Assembly (NCBI RefSeq): GCF_014192115.1
Contig: NZ_JACHXL010000001.1
Location: 372,001-436,000, forward strand
DNA from: Psychrobacter luti
Lineage (GTDB): Bacteria; Pseudomonadota; Gammaproteobacteria; Pseudomonadales; Moraxellaceae
Direction: 5' to 3'
Length of the DNA stretch: 64,000 nucleotides
In this document: one piece after another, positions 53,617-62,966 of the stretch
Layout of the letters: the number at the start of each line of letters is the position of its first letter
How positions within the stretch are numbered: the first letter of the stretch is position 1
Position numbers and translations under genes: made by a program
Notes under the pieces: model-generated
Told to the model about the DNA's origin: nothing
Seen by the model: the letters and a program-made list of their open reading frames with translations, nothing else
Database searches by the model: none

Positions 53617-55470
53617 TTAACTATTTAAGGTTTGACTGATTTTATCCAAATTCAAACTATCAGACATCGCGCTGAATATCTCAAAGTATTTGCCACGTTT
53701 TTCATATAATGCTTCGTGAGTACCTGTCTCGACCACACGCCCGTTTTCTATAACGACTAAGTCATCGGCATCGATGATTTGCGCAATATTGTGCGAGACC
53801 ATAATCACTGTCCGGTCTTTCTTAATCAAGTCTAGGCTCTTCTTCACCTGTTGGCTGGCAATCGCATCGAGACTAGCGGTTGGCTCATCCAGAAATACAA
53901 TAGGAGGGTCTTTTAAGAACATTCTTGCCAGCGCAATGCGTTGCTGTTGACCACCTGATAGAGATTTTGCTGTACTTTCATAGCCTTTTGGTAACAATAT
54001 GACCTGCTCATGGATTGAGGCTTTTTTTGCAGCCACGATAATATCCTCTTCGCTAGCAGTCATATCGCCATAGCGGATATTCTCGCTAATCGTACCTGAA
54101 AAGATATGATTGCTTTGCAATACCAAACCAATATTCTGCCGCAGCTCATGGGTATCATAGTCGGCTAGATTCTGACCATCTAGGCATATTGTGCCGGCGT
54201 TAGGCTCATAAAATCTCACCAACAGATTGATAATCGTGCTCTTGCCAGCGCCACTTAAGCCGACTAATGCGGTAATGCGATTGGGTTTGATAGTAAAGCT
54301 GACATCTTTTAGCGCTTGAGTGCCATTAGGATAAGTAAAATCAACATGTTTAAGCTCAATATGACCTTTTAAGTTCTTACTACTTAAACCAGAGATTTTT
54401 TCAACTTGATCATCGTCCTCTAAAATCTCAAAAAAGCCTTCTGCGTATGTAAGCGCATTGTTAATTTGGTCATATATGCGATGTAATTGACGGATAGGGG
54501 CAGCAACGTTTTGAAACAGCATGACATGAAATAAAATCATACCAATGGTCATCTGACCTTTTAACACAAAATAGGAGGTCAGTAGAATAATTGCCACCAC
54601 GCCGATTTGCTCTATGAAAGTTTTTATCGCATCATAAATAAAACCAATACTACGAATACGCAGCTGATTATCAGTCATATCCTTTTGAATGGTTAAATGC
54701 TTCTCAGCCTCAATAGACTCACGTACGAAGGATTTTACGACGCTAATAGAATTAATTAGTGAGATGACAAGACCACTCTTTGCTTCTCTAAAGCCGCGCA
54801 TTTCACGACGAAAACCTTGCAGGCGCCGCGCTTGTTTTTGACTGATAAAAAAGTAAATCGGAATAATAATAAGACCGACCATGCCTATCCAAACGTTGGT
54901 CGAAAACATAATAACCAGCGATACAATGGCGCTGGCAAACAGCGGCAGCATATCGATAAAGAAGTTTTGCACCAAACTGGTTAAGCTACTAACACCATAA
55001 TCGATACGGGTTTGCAATTTACCACTATCGTTCTCACTACTGGTATAAAACGCCATGCGATAGGTCAATATGCGCTCGATGATTTTTTGCGATAAATCAC
55101 GGGACAGGTTGATACGAATCTTTTCACCATAAAAGCGCTGACCAAAAGATATAAATATCGATAATATCTCTTTGGTCAAGAGCACCGCACTGATAATGAT
55201 GAGCATGCGCAGACCAGCTTCCCAAGGCTCGGCAAGAGTAGCGATTTCGGTTAAAGTGTCCACGGCATAGCGCAACACAAAGGCATTAACTTGCGCCGTA
55301 AAGGAGCCAAGCACCGTCAATATTAGTGTGGCGATAATTAGTAAACGATAAGGTTTTGCAAATACAGCAAGCTTTTTAAGGATATCCCACAGCAACGCCC
55401 GCCGCTCCGTTTTTTTGAGCGGCGGCTTCTTATCAAGTGGGGATTTATTAAGAGTAGGAGAAGTTGGCAT
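53617..55470 (-). CDS. ABC exporter, fused membrane and ATPase domains
   Basis: A 617-residue half-transporter of the MsbA/multidrug type. Six membrane segments lie in residues about 45-330, followed by the nucleotide-binding domain: Walker A GLSGAGKST, signature LSGGQQQRIALARMFL, Walker B PIVFLDEPTASLD, and the switch His in IMVSHNIAQI. It probably works as a homodimer. The open frame starts at a TTG (55494); the ATG at 55470 is chosen, although its ribosome site is weak. It sits inside the prp locus between prpF and the GNAT gene on the same strand, but no link to propionate is evident. The cargo is unknown. Confidence 0.88.
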   Translation of the reverse strand: MPTSPTLNKSPLDKKPPLKKTERRALLWDILKKLAVFAKPYRLLIIATLILTVLGSFTAQVNAFVLRYAVDTLTEIATLAEPWEAGLRMLIIISAVLLTKEILSIFISFGQRFYGEKIRINLSRDLSQKIIERILTYRMAFYTSSENDSGKLQTRIDYGVSSLTSLVQNFFIDMLPLFASAIVSLVIMFSTNVWIGMVGLIIIPIYFFISQKQARRLQGFRREMRGFREAKSGLVISLINSISVVKSFVRESIEAEKHLTIQKDMTDNQLRIRSIGFIYDAIKTFIEQIGVVAIILLTSYFVLKGQMTIGMILFHVMLFQNVAAPIRQLHRIYDQINNALTYAEGFFEILEDDDQVEKISGLSSKNLKGHIELKHVDFTYPNGTQALKDVSFTIKPNRITALVGLSGAGKSTIINLLVRFYEPNAGTICLDGQNLADYDTHELRQNIGLVLQSNHIFSGTISENIRYGDMTASEEDIIVAAKKASIHEQVILLPKGYESTAKSLSGGQQQRIALARMFLKDPPIVFLDEPTASLDAIASQQVKKSLDLIKKDRTVIMVSHNIAQIIDADDLVVIENGRVVETGTHEALYEKRGKYFEIFSAMSDSLNLDKISQTLNS

Positions 55471-55548
55471 TTTATTAGAGTAAAACAAACGCAAGCAAAA
55501 AGCTATTCAGAGTATAAGTATTAAAGAAATCGAACAAATAATAAACGT

Positions 55549-56805
55549 TTAAAACGCATCTGCTGGTACAAACACTTCACCAACCATGATACGGCGAGCA
55601 GAGCGGCTCATCGAGACTTTCTTGGCTTGCCAGCGCCCATCAACTTGTTCAGTTTTACCGCCAACCAATAACGTACCAGAAGGATGACCAAAACGTACTT
55701 CACCTAATTCGCCTGCGCCTGCAGCTTGATTAACGAGCGTACCTTGCGTAGTCGCTGCTGCTGCAATCGCTACTGCTGCTGTGCCCATCATTGCATGATG
55801 CAGTTGTCCCATACTCATCGCACGTACAACGAGATCAATATCATCAGCATTAACTGCTTTACCACTTGATGCGCTATAACTTTGTGCAGGAGCAACCCAA
55901 GCAATCTTTGGAATATGCTGACTGGTTTGTGCCTCGGAGACATCTTTAAACAAGCCCATCGCAACACCGCCTTTGGCACGGATTTTTTCAAGCTTAGCCA
56001 AGGTTTCGCTATCGCTGTTGATATCGCCTTGTAGCTCAGTACCGGTAAAGCCCAAATCTTCTGCTTTCATAAAGATGGTTGGGATACCCGCACTGATAAA
56101 AGTTGCTTTGACGCTATCAGTATTTAGACTACAGCCAGACACATCAAAATCATCAATTAGATTGTTGGTCGGGAACATATCGCTTGATGAATCTACAGGG
56201 TCGATAAATTCAATCTTCACTTCAGCAGCAGGGAAGGTCACACCGTCTAATTCAAAATCGCCGATTTCTTGTACTTGTACCTTGCCTTGTGCATCTCGAT
56301 AGACAGGAACGTGGGCAATAATGGTTTTGCCAATATTTTCTTGCCAAATATGGACTTCGCAAATGCCGTTATCCGTACTGTTAGCAACTTTATTTGCATC
56401 TACCAAGCACATATTGATTGCACAAGCGCCAACGGCGGCGGTTAAATTACCACAGTTACCTGCCCAATCAATCATTGGTTTGGCGATATTCACTTGCCCA
56501 AACAGATAGTTGACATCGTGGTCTGCTTTATCTGACTTAGATAAGATCACTGTTTTTGAGGTACTAGAGCTACCATTGCCTAAACCATCAATTTGCTTAC
56601 CATAAGGATCAGGGCTACCGATGACACGTAGCAGAAAGTTATCGCGCGACTCGCCAGCAACTTGGCAGCGTTCAGGTAAGTCAGAAAGTTTAAAAAAGGT
56701 GCCTTTTGAGGTGCCGCCGCGCATGTAGGTGGCTGGGACAGAGATTTGTGGGGCAAATTTTGGTGTGTTTTTTAAAGGTGTATGTTGTAAAGTTGATTGG
56801 GTCAT
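55549..56805 (-). CDS. prpF: 2-Methylaconitate cis-trans isomerase PrpF
   Basis: PrpF isomerises the 2-methylaconitate made by AcnD so that the cycle can continue; AcnD and PrpF together replace PrpD. At 418 residues it is slightly longer than usual (about 390-400) owing to an N-terminal extension. The family motif RGGTSKGTFFKLSDLPE is near the N-terminus. GNCGNLTAAVGA has the catalytic-type Cys region, and the end reads FGHPSGTLLVGG then RSARRIMVGEVFVP. It lies downstream of acnD, but a small gene and a terminator stand between, so its expression may be separate from the main operon. Confidence 0.95.
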   Translation of the reverse strand: MTQSTLQHTPLKNTPKFAPQISVPATYMRGGTSKGTFFKLSDLPERCQVAGESRDNFLLRVIGSPDPYGKQIDGLGNGSSSTSKTVILSKSDKADHDVNYLFGQVNIAKPMIDWAGNCGNLTAAVGACAINMCLVDANKVANSTDNGICEVHIWQENIGKTIIAHVPVYRDAQGKVQVQEIGDFELDGVTFPAAEVKIEFIDPVDSSSDMFPTNNLIDDFDVSGCSLNTDSVKATFISAGIPTIFMKAEDLGFTGTELQGDINSDSETLAKLEKIRAKGGVAMGLFKDVSEAQTSQHIPKIAWVAPAQSYSASSGKAVNADDIDLVVRAMSMGQLHHAMMGTAAVAIAAAATTQGTLVNQAAGAGELGEVRFGHPSGTLLVGGKTEQVDGRWQAKKVSMSRSARRIMVGEVFVPADAF

Positions 56806-56867
56806 AATGGGAAATCCTTTAATTAATTATCTAATATTATTTTCAAAAGCATGGTTAAAAGTAATGA

Positions 56868-57359
56868 TTAAGGTTTACCGAGTGAGTTTACGCCACCAGT
56901 AGAATTTACTGAGTCTATACTTAGACCAGTGAGCGTGCGCTTAACAGCGATAACATCATGCGTTTTACTGATGATTGAGCCTAGCGTATTCATTTGCACA
57001 TCGTTGATTTCATCATAGCTCACATGAGCCTTAGACCATGGGAAGCCTGTCTTCACCGTTAGATTTTCGAGGTGACCTGAGGTATTGGCTTGTAGGACAG
57101 TAAGTGCTGCCTGAGATTGTTTTATATAGCCACATATCTCATTTTTACCACCTTCTACTTCCCAAGCGCCGTTACCGGTATCGTGATTAATAAACACTTC
57201 GACGTCATCGCTATAGTTATCACAAGCGGCTACCGGATTTTGCATAGCTAAGGCATTATGTTCAGCTAAAAATTTTTCTACATTATTTTCTGATAAAAGG
57301 TAGTAACTTTGACCAAGATAAAGGACAACACACGCAATAAACAATTTGAACCAGCTCAT
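56868..57359 (-). CDS. Small exported or membrane-anchored hypothetical protein
   Basis: A 163-residue protein. The N-terminus SWFKLFIACVVLYLGQSYYLL is a signal peptide or anchor. The remaining 140 residues are polar, with two Cys (AACDNYSDD and KNEICGYIKQ) that could form a disulfide in the periplasm. The open frame extends to 57512 through a lipid-like stretch, but the ATG at 57359 has AAGAGA upstream and avoids reading through the terminator at 57480-57515. I do not recognise the family. It sits between acnD and prpF on the same strand, which is an unusual insertion in a prp locus. Confidence 0.65.
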   Translation of the reverse strand: MSWFKLFIACVVLYLGQSYYLLSENNVEKFLAEHNALAMQNPVAACDNYSDDVEVFINHDTGNGAWEVEGGKNEICGYIKQSQAALTVLQANTSGHLENLTVKTGFPWSKAHVSYDEINDVQMNTLGSIISKTHDVIAVKRTLTGLSIDSVNSTGGVNSLGKP

Positions 57360-57479
57360 AACAACATCTCTTAATAGTAAAATATAAATTGTTATTATGC
57401 CGAACTTCCTAATATTTGTTGAATAATTTACAAGCTTTTTGATGTCGTGGTTGTCAGTTGATAATAGGATGCCAATTAT

Positions 57480-57515
57480 AAAAAAACCGATGCCGTATAA
57501 TTTATACAACATCGG
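57480..57515 (-). terminator. Intrinsic terminator after acnD
   Basis: On the minus strand CCGATG...CATCGG encloses an inner GTATAA/TTATAC stem, followed by TTTTTTT (57480-57486 on the minus strand). It lies 28 bases after the acnD stop and ends the prpB-prpC-acnD transcript. Confidence 0.88.
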
Positions 57516-57542
57516 CTCTTTGCTTATTTAAAACTCAAACGC

Positions 57543-60200
57543 TTACGCAATATCTAACGTGCCATCGATAAATTCTTTGGCAAAGCGCTGTAGCATACCA
57601 CCCGCGTTATACATTTTAACTTCATCAGCCGTATCTAAACGACATTTCACTGAGGCTTTATCGACAGTGCCATCTGTGCGGTTAATGACCAGTGTCATCT
57701 CACCACCAGCCGACACTTTGCCTTCGATATCAAATACTTCTGTACCATCGATATTTAGGGTATTACGATTGACACCTTCTTTAAATTGCAAAGGTAGTGC
57801 GCCCATACCGACCAAGTTTTGACGATGGATACGCTCAAAATCTTCTGCGACGACGACTTCTACGCCAGCTAAACGCACACCTTTGGCAGCCCAGTCACGG
57901 CTTGAGCCTTGACCATAGCCATCACCTGCGATGATGATCAGTGGCTGTTCACGATTCATATAGGTTTCAATCGCTTCCCACATGCGCATGACTTGACCTT
58001 CAGGTTCTACTCTAGCAAGCGAACCTTGGATAACCTCACCTTTCTCGTCACGTACCATCTCGTTCAGCAACTTAGGATTGGCAAAGGTCGCACGCTGAGC
58101 CGTTAAATGATCACCGCGATGGGTTGCGTAAGAGTTATAGTCTTCCGCAGGTAAACCCATGGTATCAAGATACTCACCAGCTGCTGAGTCACCCAAAATC
58201 GCATTAGACGGTGATAAATGATCAGTAGTAATATTGTCACCTAATACCGCCAATGGACGCATACCTTTTAGCTTATTCATTGCTGCCATTTTGCCTTCCC
58301 AATACGGCGGACGACGGATATAAGTGGTCATCTCGCGCCAGTCATAGAGTGGGCTTAACGCTTTACCTGTGTCTTTTTTGGCTTCATCAAACATAGGGAT
58401 ATAAACAGCATTGAATTGCTCAGGCTTCACCGCTTTAGCAACGATGGCATCAACTTCATCATCATCGAACCAGATATCTTTGAGATAAACGTCGTTGCCG
58501 TTTTGGTCTTTGCCTAACGCGTCTTTTTCAATATCAAAGCGGATATTACCGGCGATAGCATAGGCAATCACTAATGGCGGTGACGCTAAGAATGCTTGCT
58601 TGGCATACGGGTGGATACGACCATCAAAGTTACGGTTACCAGATAACACCGCAGTGGTAAACAGATCGTTATCGATGATTTCTTTTTCGATGTCAGGATC
58701 AAGCGCACCACTCATGCCATTACAAGTGGTACAAGCAAAGCCAACTACGTCAAAGCCGATTTCTTGTAGCTCAGACATCAGACCAGCTTCTTCTAAGTAC
58801 ATTTTTACCGTTTTAGAACCAGGAGCTAATGATGATTTCACCCAAGGCTTACGTAATAAGCCTTTCTCATTAGCATTACGAGCGACGAGGCCAGCAGCAA
58901 CCATATTGCGTGGGTTAGAAGTATTAGTACAGCTGGTAATCGCGGCGATAATAACCGCACCATCTGGCATCAGACCATCTTTTGGTTCAGGTAATTTATC
59001 TTCAGGAGAATGGGCAATGCCTTTAGCAACCAAATCCGTGGTGGATACGCGCGCATGCGGACGTGAAGGACCCGCCATATTACGGACGACTGCAGACAAG
59101 TCAAACTCAAGCACACGCGCGTATTCCGCATTTTCCATGCCATCAGCCCATAGACCGGTTTGCTTGGCATACTGCTCAACCAATTTGATTTGGGCTTCAC
59201 TACGACCGGTTAGGCGTAAATAGTCGATGGTTTGCTCATCGATATAGAACATCGCCGCGGTTGCGCCGTATTCAGGGGTCATATTGGAGATAGACGCACG
59301 GTCACCGACGCTCAGTTGGCGCGCACCTTCACCGAAGAACTCGATATAGGTAGAGACTACGCCAGCATCACGTAGGAACTCGGTCATGGCTAGTACTAAA
59401 TCGGTACCGGTAATGCCTTTTTGCAGTTTGCCTGTTAGCTTAACACCAACGTAATCCGGTAGGCGCATATATGATGGGTTACCCAACATCACGCTTTCAG
59501 CTTCAAGGCCACCAACACCGATTGATATGACACCCAAAGCATCAACCATAGGCGTATGGCTATCGGTACCGACGAGCGTATCAGCAAAGGCAACTTCTTC
59601 ACCGGCTTTGTTTTTGACCACTTGCACAACAGGCGACATTTTCTCTAAGTTAATTTGATGCATGATGCCGTTACCAGGTGGTACGACGTTGACGTTATCA
59701 AAGGCATACTGACACCAATTGATAAAGTGAAAACGATCATCGTTACGGCGCTCTTCGATGGCGCGGTTTTTCTCAAAGGCATTTTCTTCAAAGCCTGCAT
59801 GCTCAACGGCTAGTGAATGGTCAACAATCAATTGCGTTGGTACAATTGGATTTACTTTTGATGGGTCGCCGCCTTGCTCAGCGATGGCATCACGTAGACC
59901 TGCCAAATCAACAAAAGCGGTCTGACCTAGGATGTCATGACAAACGACGCGGGCAGGGTACCAAGGAAAATCTAAATCTTGTTTGCCTTCAATATGCTGC
60001 TTAAGCGCAGCCGTTAAGTCTTCTGGTGGGCAACGGCGTACCAAGTTTTCACACAATACTTTTGAGCAGAACGGTAACTTGTCATACGCGCCAGCTTCGA
60101 TGTTTTCGATCGCTTCACGGGTATCAAAGTAATACAAGTCTGTGCCAGGTAATGGCTTTTTGAATGAATCATTCATCGGTTGTACAAGGGCGTTGTCCAT
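57543..60200 (-). CDS. acnD: Fe/S-dependent 2-methylisocitrate dehydratase AcnD
   Basis: AcnD dehydrates 2-methylcitrate to an isomer of 2-methylaconitate that needs PrpF before re-hydration. The protein (885 residues) is a full AcnA-type aconitase. The [4Fe-4S] ligands are Cys424 in ITSCTN and Cys490 and Cys493 in CTTCNGMSG. Substrate-site blocks include GTDSHTPMVDALGV and GDGYGQGSSRDWAAKGVRLAGV, the latter with the active Ser. The start follows AAGGTGACTT. It is preceded in the operon by prpC, with two tandem inverted repeats in the 227-base gap, and is followed by a strong terminator. An AcnA identity is possible by sequence alone, but context argues for AcnD. Confidence 0.92.
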   Translation of the reverse strand: MDNALVQPMNDSFKKPLPGTDLYYFDTREAIENIEAGAYDKLPFCSKVLCENLVRRCPPEDLTAALKQHIEGKQDLDFPWYPARVVCHDILGQTAFVDLAGLRDAIAEQGGDPSKVNPIVPTQLIVDHSLAVEHAGFEENAFEKNRAIEERRNDDRFHFINWCQYAFDNVNVVPPGNGIMHQINLEKMSPVVQVVKNKAGEEVAFADTLVGTDSHTPMVDALGVISIGVGGLEAESVMLGNPSYMRLPDYVGVKLTGKLQKGITGTDLVLAMTEFLRDAGVVSTYIEFFGEGARQLSVGDRASISNMTPEYGATAAMFYIDEQTIDYLRLTGRSEAQIKLVEQYAKQTGLWADGMENAEYARVLEFDLSAVVRNMAGPSRPHARVSTTDLVAKGIAHSPEDKLPEPKDGLMPDGAVIIAAITSCTNTSNPRNMVAAGLVARNANEKGLLRKPWVKSSLAPGSKTVKMYLEEAGLMSELQEIGFDVVGFACTTCNGMSGALDPDIEKEIIDNDLFTTAVLSGNRNFDGRIHPYAKQAFLASPPLVIAYAIAGNIRFDIEKDALGKDQNGNDVYLKDIWFDDDEVDAIVAKAVKPEQFNAVYIPMFDEAKKDTGKALSPLYDWREMTTYIRRPPYWEGKMAAMNKLKGMRPLAVLGDNITTDHLSPSNAILGDSAAGEYLDTMGLPAEDYNSYATHRGDHLTAQRATFANPKLLNEMVRDEKGEVIQGSLARVEPEGQVMRMWEAIETYMNREQPLIIIAGDGYGQGSSRDWAAKGVRLAGVEVVVAEDFERIHRQNLVGMGALPLQFKEGVNRNTLNIDGTEVFDIEGKVSAGGEMTLVINRTDGTVDKASVKCRLDTADEVKMYNAGGMLQRFAKEFIDGTLDIA

Positions 60201-60339
60201 AAGTCACCTTTAGCTGTTGGCTGGTTTAAATTTAAAAAATTGTCATTCTTTTAGCAAAATCATCAGTCAAATTAGAAGTTAGAAGAAGGCTTTGCTAAAA
60301 AAACATGGTTAAAAAGAAAGTAAGGTTATTAAGAATAAG

Positions 60340-60378
60340 GTTTAACTGCTAAATTGTGTATATATCTAGCAGTTAAAC
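60340..60378. repeat. Inverted repeat A between prpC and acnD
   Basis: GTTTAACTGCTA (60340-60351) and TAGCAGTTAAAC (60367-60378) are perfect 12-base arms with a 15-base loop. There is no strong T-run, so it is not a clear terminator. Confidence 0.75.
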
Positions 60379-60382
60379 GGGT

Positions 60383-60410
60383 TATCTCGCATAAGCACTT
60401 ATACGAGATA
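60383..60410. repeat. Inverted repeat B between prpC and acnD
   Basis: TATCTCGCATAAG (60383-60395) pairs with CTTATACGAGATA (60398-60410) at 12 of 13 positions, with a two-base loop. It stands next to repeat A and just after the prpC stop, so both would fold in the prpC-acnD transcript. Confidence 0.75.
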
Positions 60411-60427
60411 GTAAATACACATATGGA

Positions 60428-61567
60428 TTAACGTGCGCTCATCTCTGGTACTGGGCGCAACTCTTCACCGGTATATTCCGCACTTGGGCGAATGATACGG
60501 TTGTTAGCACGTTGCTCAAATACGTGTGCTGCCCAGCCCGTTAGACGCGAACAGACAAAGATTGGCGTGAACAGTTTGGTTGGAATGCCCATGAAGTGAT
60601 AGGCCGAGGCATGGAAAAAGTCAGCATTACAGAACAGTTTTTTCTCACGCCACATGACTTCTTCACAACGTACTGATACTGGGTATAATACTTCGTCACC
60701 AACGTCAGCAGCGAGCTTTTCAGCCCAGCCTTTAATGACGACGTTACGTGGGTCTGATTCACTATAAATAGCATGACCAAAGCCCATGATTTTGTCTTTA
60801 CGCGCCAGCATTGCCATCATCTCTTTTTCAGCTTCATCTGGTGAGCTAAAACCTTCAATCATATCCATCGCAGCTTCGTTGGCGCCACCATGCAAATGAC
60901 CACGTAACGAACCAATCGCGCCAGTGATACAAGAATGAATGTCAGACAAGGTAGAGGCACATACGCGAGCAGTAAAGGTTGAGGCATTAAACTCATGCTC
61001 TGCATACAAGATTAATGAGACGTTCATCACCTTAGTATGTAGCTCATTTGGCTTCTCGCCTTTGAGTAGATGTAAGAAATGACCGCCAATCGTATCATCA
61101 TCAGTTTCTGTCTCAATACGCACGTTGTCGTGAGTAAAACGATACCAATAATTGATGATTGATGGGAATACCGCCAGCATGCGGTCGGTTTTATCATTCT
61201 CTTGTGAGAAGTCAGTTTCCATCTCAAGGTTACCAAGCATAGAGCAACCAGTACGCAATACATCCATTGGATGGGCTTCCGCAGGGATACGCTCAAGGAC
61301 GTCCTTTAATGCTTGTGGTAAGCCACGTAAGCCTTTCAATTTAGTTTGATAGGCATCAAGCTCACTTTGGGTAGGCAAGTTGCCGTATAGCAACATATAA
61401 GCGACTTCTTCAAAGATGCATTTGTCCGCAAGTTCTGACACGTCATAACCGCGATAGGTCAAACCAGAGCCTGATTTGCCAACGGTAGATAAAGCCGTCT
61501 TGCCTGCGACTTGACCACGTAGGCCTGCGCCTGACAATACTTTTGTTGACTGGTTTTGTGCTGCCAT
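60428..61567 (-). CDS. prpC: 2-Methylcitrate synthase PrpC
   Basis: PrpC condenses propionyl-CoA with oxaloacetate to form 2-methylcitrate. It has 379 residues and is a type I (short) citrate-synthase-fold enzyme. KSGSGLTYRGYDVSELADK marks the N-terminus. The catalytic residues lie in GHLHGGANEAAMD (His), MGFGHAIYSESDPR (His) and FCNADFFHASAYHFMGIP (Asp). The open frame begins at 61621, but the ATG at 61567 has AAGGA and gives normal length. It follows prpB on the same strand after 115 bases. Confidence 0.95.
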   Translation of the reverse strand: MAAQNQSTKVLSGAGLRGQVAGKTALSTVGKSGSGLTYRGYDVSELADKCIFEEVAYMLLYGNLPTQSELDAYQTKLKGLRGLPQALKDVLERIPAEAHPMDVLRTGCSMLGNLEMETDFSQENDKTDRMLAVFPSIINYWYRFTHDNVRIETETDDDTIGGHFLHLLKGEKPNELHTKVMNVSLILYAEHEFNASTFTARVCASTLSDIHSCITGAIGSLRGHLHGGANEAAMDMIEGFSSPDEAEKEMMAMLARKDKIMGFGHAIYSESDPRNVVIKGWAEKLAADVGDEVLYPVSVRCEEVMWREKKLFCNADFFHASAYHFMGIPTKLFTPIFVCSRLTGWAAHVFEQRANNRIIRPSAEYTGEELRPVPEMSAR

Positions 61568-61682
61568 AGTAAATTCCTTTTGTTGGTAGCTTGTGTGAGA
61601 TAAATAATCAAGATGCTGCAAATATAAAATACTGCGTTGGCACGCTCATTGATAGTAATACCAACGCTTTTGACCGCTAAAT

Positions 61683-62573
61683 CTACTTATTATCTGCAAA
61701 TAATTTGTCTAGCGTTTGTTCAAACTCATGATAGTTTAGGAAATCATAGAGCTCCATACGAGTTTGCATGGTATCGACAACGTTTTCTTGTGTGCCATCA
61801 TTGAGTAGATGCTGATAAACGTTTAATGCCGCTTTATTCATCGCACGGAATGCAGATAATGGATAAAGTACCATATCAACCCCAACCTCATATAGCTGTT
61901 CGGTAGTATAAAGGTCGGTCTGACCAAACTCAGTCATATTGGCTAGGATTGGGATATCAAGTACATCGGTAAACTTACGGTACATCTCGATATCAGTCAA
62001 TGCTTCTGCAAAAATCATGTCAGCACCCGCTTCTTGAAAAGCAACGGCGCGCTCAACCGCTGCATCAAGACCTTCAACAGACAAGGCATCAGTACGAGCC
62101 ATCACCACAAAATCTTTGTCAACTTTGGCATCAAGTGCTGCTTTTAAGCGATCAACCATCTCTGAGATGCTAACGATTTCTTTGTTTGGGCGATGGCCAC
62201 AGCGCTTTTGCGCCACTTGGTCTTCTATATGCACGGCCGCAACGCCTGCTTTTTCCATTTTCTTAATAGTTTGGGCGATATTAAATGCACCGCCAAAGCC
62301 TGTATCGATATCGACCAATAAGGGCGTATCAACCGCATCGGTAATACGGCGCGCATCTTCCAAGACGTTATCAAGGCTCGTCATACCCAAGTCAGGCAGA
62401 CCAAATGAGGCATTGGCCACGCCAGCACCAGAGAGGTACAAGGCTTGATGACCGACTTGGGTTGCCATCATCGCTGTATATGCGTTAATCGCACCAGCAA
62501 TCTGTAGCGGTTGGTTGTTATCGTTTTTTTGTTTCATTGCACTGCGAAAGCGAGCGCCAGCTGATAAAGTCAT
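61683..62573 (-). CDS. prpB: 2-Methylisocitrate lyase PrpB
   Basis: PrpB splits 2-methylisocitrate into pyruvate and succinate, the last step of the methylcitrate cycle. It has 296 residues in the isocitrate-lyase/PEP-mutase fold. The catalytic loop KRCGH is at 123-127 with Cys125, metal-binding acids are in VDIDTGFGG (87-95), and [23 protein letters not shown] is the N-terminal hallmark (quoted in parts). The open frame begins at 62648; the ATG at 62573 has AAGGA eight bases upstream. It is the first gene of the operon, with inverted repeats in its promoter region (62726-62783). No propionate regulator gene is visible in the window. Confidence 0.96.
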   Translation of the reverse strand: MTLSAGARFRSAMKQKNDNNQPLQIAGAINAYTAMMATQVGHQALYLSGAGVANASFGLPDLGMTSLDNVLEDARRITDAVDTPLLVDIDTGFGGAFNIAQTIKKMEKAGVAAVHIEDQVAQKRCGHRPNKEIVSISEMVDRLKAALDAKVDKDFVVMARTDALSVEGLDAAVERAVAFQEAGADMIFAEALTDIEMYRKFTDVLDIPILANMTEFGQTDLYTTEQLYEVGVDMVLYPLSAFRAMNKAALNVYQHLLNDGTQENVVDTMQTRMELYDFLNYHEFEQTLDKLFADNK

Positions 62574-62725
62574 GTCGTAGTCCTTACGTGGAGAGAGAAT
62601 CTTATTAATATGGGGCAAGGTGTCATTGTTGTGCCTGATTATACCCAATTATCCATGCTTACAAAGCGGTGTTTTATATCCGCTCATTATTAATACTTCA
62701 TACAATTATTAATATATATAAATTA

Positions 62726-62783
62726 ATTCATATTATGAATAGTAATATCCATTTTTTAGAGATTTGCTGAGATTACTATTCAT
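62726..62783. promoter_or_regulatory. Clustered dyads upstream of prpB
   Basis: ATTCATATTATGAAT (62726-62740) is a near-perfect palindrome. It overlaps the left arm of a larger inverted repeat, ATGAATAGTAAT (62735-62746) with ATTACTATTCAT (62772-62783), whose arms are perfect 12-mers. These repeated ATTCAT/ATGAAT half-sites 150-210 bases upstream of prpB suggest a regulator site for the prp operon. The rest of the 62574-62898 gap is AT-rich with no gene seen. Confidence 0.65.
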
Positions 62784-62898
62784 TTTGCTAAAATTATAAA
62801 ATTTGCACTATATTATTATTTACATTTAGTTACAAATAGCTTGATTCTCTAATCTTTTGATTCCATGTTCAATGAATAAATAATATGACTTATAAATA

Positions 62899-62932
62899 AA
62901 AAGCCCTGATAGCTTAGCTAAAAGGGCTTTTA
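62899..62932 (-). terminator. Intrinsic terminator after the Nramp-related gene
   Basis: AAAAGCCC (62899-62906) pairs with GGGCTTTT (62924-62931), and a smaller AGCTTAGCT palindrome sits in the loop. On the minus strand the stem is followed by TTTTTATTT. Confidence 0.85.
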
Positions 62933-62966
62933 TGATAAAGGGCGTTCTAAGTACTTTTAATCAAAT

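Noticed and set aside
58600..59223. A 207-codon plus-strand open frame inside acnD
   Set aside because: acnD is a complete aconitase-family gene with all iron-sulfur ligands. The opposite frame is a shadow of its codon bias.
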